Positions 7,722 through 15,357 of a DNA stretch of 64,000 bases are shown one piece after another. The stretch's first letter is position 1. Each line of letters begins with the position of its first letter. Position numbers and translations under genes: made by a program. The notes beneath the pieces are model-generated. The model saw nothing but the letters and a program-made list of their open reading frames with translations, searched no databases and was not told the DNA's origin. The DNA comes from Jiangella alkaliphila (GTDB lineage: Bacteria; Actinomycetota; Actinomycetes; Jiangellales; Jiangellaceae), in contig NZ_LT629791.1 of NCBI RefSeq assembly GCF_900105925.1, positions 6,108,001-6,172,000 on the forward strand. The letters run 5' to 3'.

Positions 7722-8618
7722 ATGGACGCGGCACCCGACCCGCTGGCGCCGGCGCGCGAGCGGCTGCTGGCCGAGATCGGCGTCAGCGACCGGCGCCAGA
7801 CCCTCGCGGGCACGCCGGCCGCCGTGCTCGACGGCGGTGACGGGCGTCCCGTCATCCTGCTGCACGGAGCGGGTGAGCTGGCCGGCACCTGGCTGCCGGT
7901 GCTCGGCGAGCTCGCCCGGGCCGTGCACGTGATCGCGCCGGACCTGCCCGGCCACGGCGCGTCCGCGATGCGGTACGCCGCCGTCGACCCCGGCTGGATG
8001 GATCGGTGGCTCGACGACCTGATCGCGGCGACCTGCTCGGAGCCGCCCGTCCTGGTCGGCCGGGTCACCGGCGGCTCGATCGCGGCCCGGTACGCCGCCG
8101 GCCACCCGCGGCGACTAGCCGGCCTGGTGCTCGTCGACACCACCGGCCTGGTGCCGTTCGAGCCCGATGCCCGGTTCGAGCTGGCCGCAAGCCGCTTCCT
8201 GGAGACGCCCAACCTGGCCACGCTCGACCGGCTGATGGACTTCTGCGCCTTCGATCTCGACCGGACCCGGCACCGCCTCGGCCGGCGCTGGACCCGCTAC
8301 GCCGAGTACGCCGTCGAGCTCGCCCGCACGCCCCGCTTCCAGGCGGCGACGGGCTCGCTGTCCGCCCTGTTCGACACCCCGATCCCGGAGTCCGTGCTCG
8401 CCGCGATCCAGGTGCCGGTCACGCTCGTCTGGGGCCGGCACGACCTGGCCACACCGGTCGCCGCCGCCGAGGCCGCCGCCCGCCGCTACGGCTGGCCGCT
8501 CCACGTCATCGACCACGCCGGCGACGACCCGCCGCTGGACCGGCCGGACGCCTTCCTCGACGTGCTCGGCACGATCATCGGCCTGCGGCCGGGGCTCGAA
8601 CCCGCGCTACCGGCTTGA
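7722..8618 (+). CDS. Alpha/beta-hydrolase fold protein lacking catalytic nucleophile and histidine
   Basis: A 298-residue alpha/beta-hydrolase: strand plus oxyanion loop VILLHGAGELAGTW, then VIAPDLPGHGAS, then the nucleophile elbow, cap region and WGRHDLATPV. At the elbow, where active enzymes read G-x-S-x-G, this protein reads G-R-V115-T-G-G, so the serine is valine. At the histidine site (usually GxGHxPxxExP) it reads HAGD268DPPLDRPDAF, so histidine is aspartate; only the acid residue of the triad remains. It therefore probably binds a ligand rather than hydrolysing one, unless His265 or Ser119 substitutes. CGGAGGGG lies four bases before ATG. Divergent from the LuxR/TPR gene, which may point to a sensing or partner role. 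Its stop overlaps the 3' end of the next, opposite-strand gene by 12 bp. Confidence 0.88.
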   Translation: MDAAPDPLAPARERLLAEIGVSDRRQTLAGTPAAVLDGGDGRPVILLHGAGELAGTWLPVLGELARAVHVIAPDLPGHGASAMRYAAVDPGWMDRWLDDLIAATCSEPPVLVGRVTGGSIAARYAAGHPRRLAGLVLVDTTGLVPFEPDARFELAASRFLETPNLATLDRLMDFCAFDLDRTRHRLGRRWTRYAEYAVELARTPRFQAATGSLSALFDTPIPESVLAAIQVPVTLVWGRHDLATPVAAAEAAARRYGWPLHVIDHAGDDPPLDRPDAFLDVLGTIIGLRPGLEPALPA

Positions 8619-9743
8619 GCTCGCCAGCCGGCGGACGGCGTCGACGTCCACCTCGACGCCCAGGCCGGGTCCGTCCGGCAGCGTGAACCCGCTCGGATCG
8701 AACCGGATCGGGTCGATCAGGATGGACGACGCGACCTGCATGGTCGCCACCTGGTACTCGAACACGGCGAACTGCTCGACCGCGGCCGCGACCTGCAGCC
8801 CGGTGGCCACGGCGACGCCGAGTCCGACGGAGTGATGCGGGGCGAGCGGAACGTTCCTGGTGGCGCAGAGGTCGGCGATCACCATCGTCTCGCTGATGCC
8901 GGTTCGGCCGCAGTCGGGCTGGGCAATGCGCAACGCCGGCGCGTCCAGCCACTGCGCGAACTCGTAGCGATTGCGCAACGGCTCACCGATCGCGATCGGA
9001 AGAGCGACGTGATCGACGAGGAACGCGTGGGCGCCCAGGTCCTCGGGCGCGAGCGGCGCCTCCAGGAACCAGCCGCCGCGCTCTTCCAGCCCGCGCGCGA
9101 GGCGCAGCGCGTCCGTCACCGAGTACGCCCAGTGGGCGTCGACGGCGACCCGCAGCGACGGCGCCGCCGCCATGACGGCGTCGACGGTGGCCAGGTCGGT
9201 CTCGACACCGCCGCCGAGATGCAGCTTCACCGCCTGTGCCCCACGCGTGACCCACTCCCGCGCCTGGTCCGCCCGCTCGTCGTCGGTGGCGCCCTCGACG
9301 CCGGAGACGTACGCCGGCACCTCGGTCCGGAACGCGCCCCCGAGCAGCTGCGCGACGCTGCAGCCGGCGATGCGTCCGGCGAGGTCCCACAGCGCGGTGT
9401 CGACCGCGGCCAGCGCGTCGGCCTGATGACCGACGAGATGGCCGCGCACTCGCATCAGGTCGGCGAGCAGCGACCGGGTGGGACGCGGCCTGGTCGCGTC
9501 CATCCCGATCAGGACCGGCCCGAGCAGGACGTCGACGAGGCCGGCGACCACCTCGGGCGCCACGGGCGCGAGACCTTCGCCCCACCCGGTGGTGCCGTCC
9601 TCCGCGGTCACGCGGACCAGCAGCGTCTCCCGGCGCGGCGAGTACAACGTGTTCCGCGGGCCGCGGACGCCGTAACCGGTGTCCGCCGAGGTGTCGTCGA
9701 TGGGGACCTTCAACGCGAAGGTCTCGACCTCGGTGATGCGCAT
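8607..9743 (-). CDS. Mandelate racemase / muconate-lactonizing enzyme family protein
   Basis: A 378-residue enolase-superfamily enzyme. The N-terminal capping domain (MRITEVETFALKVP) precedes a TIM barrel in which AVKLHLGG supplies a K-x-H general-base motif. VDAHWAYS, LEAPLAPED and IGEPLRNRYEF supply the three metal-binding acids, and APHHSVGLG a histidine near the barrel end. This residue pattern fits the mandelate racemase subgroup (proton abstraction alpha to a carboxylate: sugar-acid dehydratase or racemase); substrate unknown. ATG at 9743 is preferred over one three codons upstream because a TATATT box sits exactly seven bases before it and there is no ribosome-binding site. Monocistronic; no transporter adjoins. 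Confidence 0.9.
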   Translation of the reverse strand: MRITEVETFALKVPIDDTSADTGYGVRGPRNTLYSPRRETLLVRVTAEDGTTGWGEGLAPVAPEVVAGLVDVLLGPVLIGMDATRPRPTRSLLADLMRVRGHLVGHQADALAAVDTALWDLAGRIAGCSVAQLLGGAFRTEVPAYVSGVEGATDDERADQAREWVTRGAQAVKLHLGGGVETDLATVDAVMAAAPSLRVAVDAHWAYSVTDALRLARGLEERGGWFLEAPLAPEDLGAHAFLVDHVALPIAIGEPLRNRYEFAQWLDAPALRIAQPDCGRTGISETMVIADLCATRNVPLAPHHSVGLGVAVATGLQVAAAVEQFAVFEYQVATMQVASSILIDPIRFDPSGFTLPDGPGLGVEVDVDAVRRLASSSR

Positions 9744-9750
9744 GCCACAC

Positions 9751-9775
9751 AATATAGATGAGAGATCTGCAATAT
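9751..9775 (-). promoter_or_regulatory. Promoter and AT-rich imperfect inverted repeat before the enolase-superfamily gene
   Basis: The minus strand has TATATT (9756-9751) seven bases before ATG 9743. It is embedded in AATATAGAT-GAGAG-ATCTGCAATAT, an inverted repeat with core AGAT-N5-ATCT that is strikingly AT-rich for this genome. The overlap with the -10 box suggests a repressor operator. Confidence 0.5.
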
Positions 9776-9813
9776 GACCGCAATCAACGCCGACGGGATC
9801 CAGCCGAATGAGC

Positions 9814-9819
9814 TACAAT
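9814..9819 (+). promoter_or_regulatory. -10 box TACAAT of the toxin-antitoxin operon
   Basis: TACAAT is followed by seven bases and ATG 9827. This indicates a leaderless antitoxin mRNA and argues against the ATG at 9818, which overlaps the box itself. Confidence 0.55.
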
Positions 9820-9826
9820 GAAGAAC

Positions 9827-10087
9827 ATGACTGAGGTCGGGATCCGAGCGCTGAAGCAGAACGCTTCCGCGGTGGTTGCCAACGCCGCCGCCGGTGAGAC
9901 CATCCAGATCACCGATCGCGGGCGCCCCGTCGCCCAGCTCTCAGCCATCCCGTCCTCACCGCTGCAACGACTGCTCGTCGCCGGCCGGGCCCGTCCCCCA
10001 CGGCGCCGGCTCGGCGATCTTCCCGCGCCCACAGGCGGCCCGAGCCTGTCCGACGAGCTCGCGGCCATGAGGGCTGAGCGACTCTGA
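9827..10087 (+). CDS. Phd/YefM-type antitoxin
   Basis: An 86-residue antitoxin. The N-terminal DNA-binding domain is classic Phd/YefM: MTEVGIRALKQNASAVVANA, then GETIQITDRGRPVAQLSAI. The arginine- and proline-rich tail (PPRRRLGDLP...SLSDELAAMR) should wrap the toxin. The start at 9827 is chosen from the TACAAT box seven bases upstream and because Phd proteins usually begin MxxVGIRxLxxN. The stop is one base before the GTG of the PIN toxin, so the two are translationally coupled. Autorepression of the promoter is expected from family knowledge. Confidence 0.92.
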   Translation: MTEVGIRALKQNASAVVANAAAGETIQITDRGRPVAQLSAIPSSPLQRLLVAGRARPPRRRLGDLPAPTGGPSLSDELAAMRAERL

Positions 10088-10088
10088 C

Positions 10089-10481
10089 GTGGCCCACTAC
10101 CTCGACACCTCGGCGCTGGTGAAGCTCGTCGTCGCCGAGACCGAGACGACAGCGCTGCGAGCCTGGCTCCAGGAGACCGACCGCACACCAGTGTCGTGCG
10201 ACCTCGCCCGCACCGAACTGATGCGTGCCGTCCGGCGCGCGGCGCCCGATCGCGTCGTCCAAGCCCGGGCCGTGCTCGACTCGATCACGCTGATCCAGCT
10301 CGCCACCTCCACGTTCGAGGAAGCAGGACGGCTCGACCCGAGGCTGCTGCGCACGCTCGACGCCGTCCATCTCGCCGCCGCCCTCGAGCTCGGTGACGAC
10401 CTCGAGACGATCGTGACCTACGACGAGCGCCTGGCGGAGGCCGCGCAGAGCAACGGAGTCACGGTCACCGCTCCGAGCTGA
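10089..10481 (+). CDS. vapC: PIN-domain ribonuclease toxin (VapC type)
   Basis: A 130-residue PIN domain. The acidic metal-binding residues are visible in order: Asp in HYLDTSALVKL, Glu in ARTELMRAV, Asp in LDAVHLAAAL and Asp in VTYDERLAEAA. VapC toxins are Mg-dependent endoribonucleases that cleave tRNA or rRNA; the target here is unknown. The GTG start at 10089 directly follows the antitoxin stop. All catalytic residues are present, so the toxin looks functional. Confidence 0.93.
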   Translation: MAHYLDTSALVKLVVAETETTALRAWLQETDRTPVSCDLARTELMRAVRRAAPDRVVQARAVLDSITLIQLATSTFEEAGRLDPRLLRTLDAVHLAAALELGDDLETIVTYDERLAEAAQSNGVTVTAPS

Positions 10482-10537
10482 CGAGACATCCTCATCGGCC
10501 TCAGATCCCGATGCCCACTGAGCGCCGGCCGGCCTGG

Positions 10538-10799
10538 TCACTCCTTGGGCGCCTCGCCGGGCTTGCCGGTGGTCTGGTCGTTGGTCTCGCCGGCCGGCCG
10601 GTCGCCGGTGGCGCACTCGTCCGGCGAGGTGGTGGCGGACGGCGAGGGCGACGCCGACGGCGTCGGACAGGTGACGGGAGCGGGATCCCCCTCGCCCTCA
10701 CCGCCGGCGCCGGAAGAGCCGGAGACGCTGAGTTGGTAGGCGCCGACCAGGATGACGGCGGCCAGCAGGACGACGGCGGATATGACGATCTTTGCGCAT
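10538..10799 (-). pseudogene. Small anchored, Ser/Pro/Thr-rich protein gene with an apparent +1 frameshift at its start
   Basis: Reading from ATG at 10799 gives MRK and then, in the ATG frame, an arginine-rich 33-codon nonsense peptide. Shifting by one base in the AAA run at 10791-10793 gives MRKIVISAVVLLAAVILVGA, a perfect membrane anchor. It continues with a Ser/Pro/Thr-rich tail (PTPSASPSPSATTSPDECAT) to a stop at 10538, about 87 residues in all. The shifted frame has no start codon of its own. This is therefore either a one-base insertion (AA to AAA), a sequencing error or a programmed shift. AGAGGA lies just upstream of the ATG. Located directly after the ferric-reductase-like gene, it is probably the last gene of that operon; two cysteines in the tail are noteworthy. 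Confidence 0.6.
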
Positions 10800-10822
10800 G
10801 AAGGGTCCTCTCGGGTTTCGGG

Positions 10823-12223
10823 TTACCAGGCGAAGTCTTCGGAGTGGATCTGGTGCTGCCGTGCGCCGGCGGCGACGGCCGACTTGCGGACGGCGCGGAT
10901 CCAGCCGGGCGGGCCGCAGACGTAGATGTCGCTGACGGTGAGGTCGGGGACGAGCCGGCGCAGCAGCTCGGCGTCGGTGCCGTCGCCGAGCCCGTCCGGC
11001 AGCCACGACCCGGACGTACGGCGGGGACCCGGCAGGTGGAGCAGCCGGACGCCGCGCCGGGCGGCGAGGTCGTCCAACTCGGCGCGGAAGATGGCGTGCT
11101 GCTCGGCGGAGTAGCGGAAGAGCAGCGTCGCCTCGCCGGGTTCGAACGGCGTGTCCTCCAGCAGGCCGCGCATGGGGGTGATGCCGACACCGGCGGCGAT
11201 GAGCAGCATCCGCGGGTTGCGGCGGCGTTCGGCGGTCATCGTGCCATACGGGCCCTCGATCAGCGCGCGGGTGCCCGGTTCCAGGGCCGCCACACGGGCG
11301 CTGCCGTCGCCGACGGCCTGGATCGTGACGCGCAGCCGCTCCGGGCGGGGCGCGTCGGAGATGGTGTACGGGTTGCCGCGGGTCCAGCCGGGCCCGTCGC
11401 GGAACCGCCAGACGAAGAACTGGCCGGACCGCGCGCGCAGCAGGTCCAGCCGCCGGCCGGCCATCGTGACGGTGTAGACGCCCGGCGTCTCGGCCCGAAC
11501 GCCTGTGACCCGCAACCCGTGATAGGCCGACCGCCAGGCCGGCAGCCCCACCCGCCAGACCAGGACCGCTGCCAGCGCCACGCCGTAGATCCCCCACCAG
11601 TACACCTGCGTCCAGAAGCCGTGGAAGTGCGTGCCGTCGAGGATCTGGTGCGGCAGCCCGAACGTCATGCCGAGGTAGGCGTACAGGTGGATGAGGTGCC
11701 ACGACTCGTAGCGAAGCCGCACGCGGGCCAGCCGGATCGACGTCACGACGACGGCGATCAGCATGATCGTGCCGATGCTGGCCCACAGCATCCACGGGTC
11801 GGTGACGAACACCGCCCACAGCGCACCGAGCGGGTCGGTCGTCCGCTGGGTCCGCTCGATCGCGAACGCGAGGACGTGCGCCATCATCAGCCAGAACGAC
11901 CAATAGCCGACGGTCCGGTGCCGGTGGGTGAGCACGTCGTGGCCCCAGGCCCGCTCGACCCATGGGATCCGGGCCATCAGCAGCACCTGGACGACCATGA
12001 GGTCCGACGACACCAGGCCGGTGATCAGCCCGATCGAGCTGGCCAGGTACTGCGGGTAGGCGAGCTGGACGACCCCGCCGTTGCGCACCCACATCCAGCA
12101 CGGGACGACGAGACTGGCGACCACGAGCAGCACCAGGAGGTCGGCCCAGCGCACCGCCGGCGGCTTTCGCGGCCGGAGCCGGCGCCGCCGGACGGGCGGC
12201 GGGAAGAGGACGGTCTCTGCCAT
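10823..12223 (-). CDS. Ferric-reductase-like transmembrane flavoprotein oxidoreductase
   Basis: A 466-residue membrane protein. Residues 25-225 contain about six helices of the ferric-reductase-like domain with candidate haem histidines (HRTVGYWSFWLMMAHVLAFA; YESWHLIHLYAYLG). Residues 235-466 form a ferredoxin-reductase-like module: FAD-binding RGNPYTISDAP, NAD(P)-binding LLIAAGVGITPMRGLLED and C-terminal YVCGPPGWIRAVRKSA. Electrons probably pass from cytoplasmic NAD(P)H through FAD and haem to an extracellular acceptor (metal, quinone or oxygen). The start ATG 12223 has CTGGAGG before it. It follows the histidine kinase gene by 33 bp, and a motif shared with the operon's own promoter overlaps that gap, so the response regulator may act here directly. 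Confidence 0.9.
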   Translation of the reverse strand: MAETVLFPPPVRRRRLRPRKPPAVRWADLLVLLVVASLVVPCWMWVRNGGVVQLAYPQYLASSIGLITGLVSSDLMVVQVLLMARIPWVERAWGHDVLTHRHRTVGYWSFWLMMAHVLAFAIERTQRTTDPLGALWAVFVTDPWMLWASIGTIMLIAVVVTSIRLARVRLRYESWHLIHLYAYLGMTFGLPHQILDGTHFHGFWTQVYWWGIYGVALAAVLVWRVGLPAWRSAYHGLRVTGVRAETPGVYTVTMAGRRLDLLRARSGQFFVWRFRDGPGWTRGNPYTISDAPRPERLRVTIQAVGDGSARVAALEPGTRALIEGPYGTMTAERRRNPRMLLIAAGVGITPMRGLLEDTPFEPGEATLLFRYSAEQHAIFRAELDDLAARRGVRLLHLPGPRRTSGSWLPDGLGDGTDAELLRRLVPDLTVSDIYVCGPPGWIRAVRKSAVAAGARQHQIHSEDFAW

Positions 12224-12242
12224 GCCTCCAGCGTGAGCGGCG

Positions 12243-12262
12243 TTCTTGTGACGCCCTTAAGA
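12243..12262 (-). promoter_or_regulatory. Candidate response-regulator box before the flavoprotein gene
   Basis: On the plus strand this reads TTCTTGTGACGCCCTTAAGA, overlapping the kinase stop codon. The box upstream of the operon's first gene (14534-14553) reads TTCTGTGAACGCTATAAGAA. The common pattern TTCT-GTG-ACGC-TAAGA occurs only before these two genes in the regions inspected. Confidence 0.4.
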
Positions 12263-13633
12263 GCCCGCTCGGGGCAGCAGCAGCGTCGCGGCCAGACCAC
12301 CGGCCGGGCCGTCCCCCAGCAGCAGGGCGCCGCCGGACAAGCCGGCCTGCTGCTCGACCAGCGCCAGGCCGAGGCCGGAGCCGTCGACGCGGGGGTGCGG
12401 GCCGCGGGCGAACCGCTGCCGGACGGCGTCGCGGTGCTCCGCGGGGAGGCCGGGGCCGTCGTCCTCGACGGCGAGCGCGAGCCGGTCGCCGTCCACGCTC
12501 ACCGAGACCACGACGGTGCCGCCGGGGCGGCCGTGCTTGGCGGCGTTGTCGATCAGATTGTCCAGAGCGAGCCGCAGCCCGTCCGGCCAGCCGATGACGG
12601 TGGCGTCGGCGGGTGCGTCTGCACGCAGCCGGACGGTGCCGCCGGGATGCCGGCGGGCGGCTCGGCTCACGGCGTCGGCGGCCAGGTCGGCGAGGTCGAC
12701 CGGCTCGCCGCCAGGGATCGCGGCGTCGCCGCGGGCAAGCGTCTGCAGGCCGTCGAGGAGCGAGACGACGCGACGGTGCTCGGCGGCGGCCGCCTCGAGC
12801 AGCTGCCGGCGCTGCTCCGGCGGGACCGACGGGTAGCGCCGCAGCGTCTCGAGGTAGCTGCCCAGACTCGCCAGCGGGGTGCGCAGCTCGTGGCCGGCGT
12901 CGGCGGTGAACCGGCGGGTGGCGAACATGCCGCGCTGCAGCCGTTCCAGCATGTCGTTGAGAGTGGCGGAGAGCTCGGAGACCTCCTGCGGGCGGACCAC
13001 CGTCGGGAGCCGGTGGCTGACGTCGCGGTCGGCTCTGACGGTCTGCAGCCCGCGCCGCAGCCGGTCCAGCGGGTGCAGCACGAGCCGCGCGACCAGCCAG
13101 CCGCCGGCCGCCGCGAGCGCCGTCGCCGCGACCGTCACCCCGGCGACCAGCCAGGTGTTGGCGGTGCGCCGGTCCTCGACCGGCGCGAGGCTCTGCAGGA
13201 CCTGCAGCCGCAGCTCGCCGTCGGCCGTCGTGGTCACGAGCGAGCGCCATGGCGCGCCGTCGATCTCGACGGTCGAGTAGCCGTCCGCCGCCGGCGCCGG
13301 CGCCGGCACCGGCGCGGCCGGGAGCTGGCCGCGCTGCACCAGCACCTCGGCGCCGTCGAGCACCCGGGTGAGCGAGTCGCTGCCGGCCAGCAGTCCCCCG
13401 TAGCCGTCGGTGCCGTCCGGCGCAGGTGGCTCGTCGTGCTCGTCACCGGCGAGCAGCTTCGTCACGTCGACCTCGACCCGGTCGAGCCGGTCGGCGAGCT
13501 GCCGATCGACTTCGGCGCGGTCGCGGGCGTCCATCCGCAGCGCGACCAGCACGCCGGCCAGCGCGACGATCACCAGCACCAGCACGGCCGCGCTGATGCT
13601 GAGCTGCGCACGCAAGCTGCGCGGCGTCCTCAC
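12257..13633 (-). CDS. Sensor histidine kinase (OmpR-type two-component system)
   Basis: A 458-residue membrane kinase. Helix 1 (LSISAAVLVLVIVALAGVLV), an extracytoplasmic sensor of about 130 residues, helix 2 (VAGVTVAATALAAAGGWLVA) and a HAMP linker are followed by the kinase core. The H-box is ADAGHELRTPLASLG, the N-box NLIDNAAKHG, then EDDGPGLP and GSGLGLALVEQQ. All motifs are intact. The GTG at 13633 overlaps the response regulator stop (GTGA), fixing the start. The upstream 44 codons in frame belong to the regulator's DNA and are not part of this protein. The signal is unknown; the flavoprotein target suggests redox or metal status. Confidence 0.93.
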   Translation of the reverse strand: MRTPRSLRAQLSISAAVLVLVIVALAGVLVALRMDARDRAEVDRQLADRLDRVEVDVTKLLAGDEHDEPPAPDGTDGYGGLLAGSDSLTRVLDGAEVLVQRGQLPAAPVPAPAPAADGYSTVEIDGAPWRSLVTTTADGELRLQVLQSLAPVEDRRTANTWLVAGVTVAATALAAAGGWLVARLVLHPLDRLRRGLQTVRADRDVSHRLPTVVRPQEVSELSATLNDMLERLQRGMFATRRFTADAGHELRTPLASLGSYLETLRRYPSVPPEQRRQLLEAAAAEHRRVVSLLDGLQTLARGDAAIPGGEPVDLADLAADAVSRAARRHPGGTVRLRADAPADATVIGWPDGLRLALDNLIDNAAKHGRPGGTVVVSVSVDGDRLALAVEDDGPGLPAEHRDAVRQRFARGPHPRVDGSGLGLALVEQQAGLSGGALLLGDGPAGGLAATLLLPRAGS

Positions 13634-14334
13634 GGCCGCAACACGAACCCGACGCCTCGGACGGTGTGCAGCAGCCGCGGCTCCCCCGTCGCCTCCAGCT
13701 TCTTGCGCAGATAGCCGACGAACACGTCGACGACATTGCTGTCGACGTCCCACGTGTAGCCCCACACCTGCTGGAGCAGCTGGTCACGGCTGAGGATCTG
13801 CCCCGGATGCCGCGCGAACGCCAGCAGCAAGTCGAACTCGCGCATCGTCACGTCGAGGTCGCGCCCGCGGCGGCGGACCGTGCGGGTGTCGAAGTCGACC
13901 GTCAGCTCGCCCACCGCCAGGGGCCGGTCGAACCTGACGCGGTGCAGCCGGACCAGCGCGTGCAGCCGGGCCGCCAGCTCGCCGATCGAGAACGGTTTGA
14001 CGACATAGTCGTCGGCCCCCGCGGCCAGCCCGGCGACGCGGTCGTCGACCTCGTCGCGCGCCGACAGCATGCAGACCGGCAGCGTCCGGCCGTCGCGACG
14101 CAGCCGGGCCACGACCTCGACGCCGTTCACGCCCGGCAGCGCGACATCGAGCAGGATCACGTCCGGCATCCGCTCGGCCACGGCGGCCAGCCCGGCCTCG
14201 CCGGTCTCCACCTCGCGGACCCGGAAGTCCTCCAGCGCCAGACCGTGCCGCAGCGCCCCGCGCACGCCGTGGTCGTCGTCGACGACCAGCACCTCGGGCA
14301 GGGTCACGGCGAGCTCCGGCCGGCCGACCCTCAC
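13630..14334 (-). CDS. OmpR/PhoB-family response regulator
   Basis: A 234-residue regulator. The receiver domain has the acidic pair in VLVVDDDHG, the phospho-acceptor Asp in ILLDVALPGVNG, the conserved Ser (CMLSARDEVDD) and Lys (VVKPFSIGEL). The winged-helix effector domain includes TMREFDLLLAFARHPGQILS, VDVFVGYLRKKLE and TVRGVGFVLRP. GTG at 14334 overlaps the stop of the small upstream gene by 4 bp. An alternative GTG nine codons downstream would also leave the receiver intact. It probably autoregulates through the box at 14534-14553 and a second copy before the flavoprotein gene. Confidence 0.94.
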   Translation of the reverse strand: MRVGRPELAVTLPEVLVVDDDHGVRGALRHGLALEDFRVREVETGEAGLAAVAERMPDVILLDVALPGVNGVEVVARLRRDGRTLPVCMLSARDEVDDRVAGLAAGADDYVVKPFSIGELAARLHALVRLHRVRFDRPLAVGELTVDFDTRTVRRRGRDLDVTMREFDLLLAFARHPGQILSRDQLLQQVWGYTWDVDSNVVDVFVGYLRKKLEATGEPRLLHTVRGVGFVLRP

Positions 14335-14513
14335 CCGCTCTCGCCGGGCGTCCCGGTCTGCTCGGTCTGCTCCTCCGCGGCCGCGGGCGGCGCACCGTCC
14401 TTCTGCTCACCCGGCGGAAGGTTGAGCTGGAACCCGACGGCGAACACGGCCACCACCGCGGTCGCGAACAACCAGCCGAGGTTGTGGGCCGTCCTCGATC
14501 TCGATTCGGTCAT
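14331..14513 (-). CDS. Small single-pass membrane protein heading the two-component operon
   Basis: A 60-residue protein, MTESRSRTAHNLGWLFATAV..., with one membrane helix (LGWLFATAVVAVFAVGFQL) and an acidic, Pro/Gln-rich extracytoplasmic tail (PPGEQKDGAPPAAAEEQTEQ). Not recognised as a named family. It is coupled by a 4-bp overlap to the response regulator, so it may modulate the kinase or the flavoprotein complex; this is inference. The ATG at 14513 is chosen because the upstream extension of the frame runs through the promoter motif. Confidence 0.65.
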   Translation of the reverse strand: MTESRSRTAHNLGWLFATAVVAVFAVGFQLNLPPGEQKDGAPPAAAEEQTEQTGTPGESG

Positions 14514-14533
14514 CTCTGGAGTCTGGGTCGCCT

Positions 14534-14553
14534 TTCTGTGAACGCTATAAGAA
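14534..14553 (-). promoter_or_regulatory. Candidate response-regulator box before the two-component operon
   Basis: Plus strand TTCTGTGAACGCTATAAGAA, 21 bp upstream of the operon's first ATG, matches the box before the flavoprotein gene. It lies between divergent genes and could also affect the methyltransferase. Confidence 0.4.
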
Positions 14554-14577
14554 CCGGCCCGCTCGCTCGCAGGCAGA

Positions 14578-15357
14578 ATGAACGTCATGACGGCTGACGG
14601 TGGAGTCGGGCGGCGGCCCGGGTGGCTGCTGGACGAGGTCGCGAACGCGGGTCGCGAGAACCTCGACCGCGACCACGTCGCCCGCTACGACGTCAAGGAG
14701 GACGCCCGCGCTTCCGACGAGGTCCGGCTGTGCCGGCGGCTCGGCCTGACCCGCGACTCCGTCGTCGTCGAGTTCGGTCCGGGAACCGGCCAGTTCACCC
14801 TCGCCGTGGCTCCCGTCTGTGCCCGCGTGATCGCCGTGGACGTGTCACCGGCGATGCTCGCCGCGCTCCGGTCCAACCTCGCTCACGCCCGGCTGTCGAA
14901 CGTCCTGGTCGTGCAGGCCGGGTTCCTCACCTACGAGCACGACGGCCCGCCGGCGGACCTCGTCTATTCGCGGTACGCGCTGCACCACCTGCCGGACTTC
15001 TGGAAGGCGATCGCGCTGTCTCGGCTCGCCTCCATGCTGCGGCCCGGCGGTGTGCTCCGCCTGTGGGACGTCGTCTACAGCTTCGACCCGGCCGACGCCG
15101 GTGAGCGGCTGGAGGCCTGGTGCGCCAGTGCCGACGTCGATGCCGTCGCCGGTACCGGCGACGCGGACCGGTGGAACCGGGCGGACCTGGAGGAACACGT
15201 CCGCGATGAGCACTCGACCTTCACCTGGCTGCTGGAGCCGATGATGCTGCGGGCCGGCTTCACCATCGAGGACGCCACCTACACCGACGACGGCATCTTC
15301 GCCCAGTACGTCCTCCGCCGAAGGGCTCCGATCAGCCGAGACCGGAGCGGGCGATGA
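14578..15357 (+). CDS. Class I SAM-dependent methyltransferase
   Basis: A 259-residue methyltransferase. SAM motif I is VVVEFGPGTGQFTLAVA, followed by the acidic end of strand 2 (VIAVDVSPAML), the motif IV region (DLVYSRYALHHLPDFWKA) and the MLRPGGVLRLWDVVYSF stretch. This is the UbiE/Methyltransf_11 pattern; the substrate is unknown. There is no ribosome-binding site. An ATG nine bases downstream (14587) lies exactly seven bases from a CAGAAT sequence and could be the true leaderless start. The last 26 bp overlap the 3' end of the opposite-strand PPOX gene. Confidence 0.88.
   Translation: MNVMTADGGVGRRPGWLLDEVANAGRENLDRDHVARYDVKEDARASDEVRLCRRLGLTRDSVVVEFGPGTGQFTLAVAPVCARVIAVDVSPAMLAALRSNLAHARLSNVLVVQAGFLTYEHDGPPADLVYSRYALHHLPDFWKAIALSRLASMLRPGGVLRLWDVVYSFDPADAGERLEAWCASADVDAVAGTGDADRWNRADLEEHVRDEHSTFTWLLEPMMLRAGFTIEDATYTDDGIFAQYVLRRRAPISRDRSGR

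Noticed and set aside
7722..8618. Reading the hydrolase as simply degraded by mutation
   Set aside because: No frameshift or stop, intact RBS and promoter, and conservative scaffold; selective loss of only the catalytic residues is more consistent with a changed function.
10698..13714. Very long frames on both strands across the kinase and flavoprotein genes
   Set aside because: Arg/Pro/Ala-rich third-frame translations caused by high GC; the true genes have complete kinase and flavoprotein motifs.
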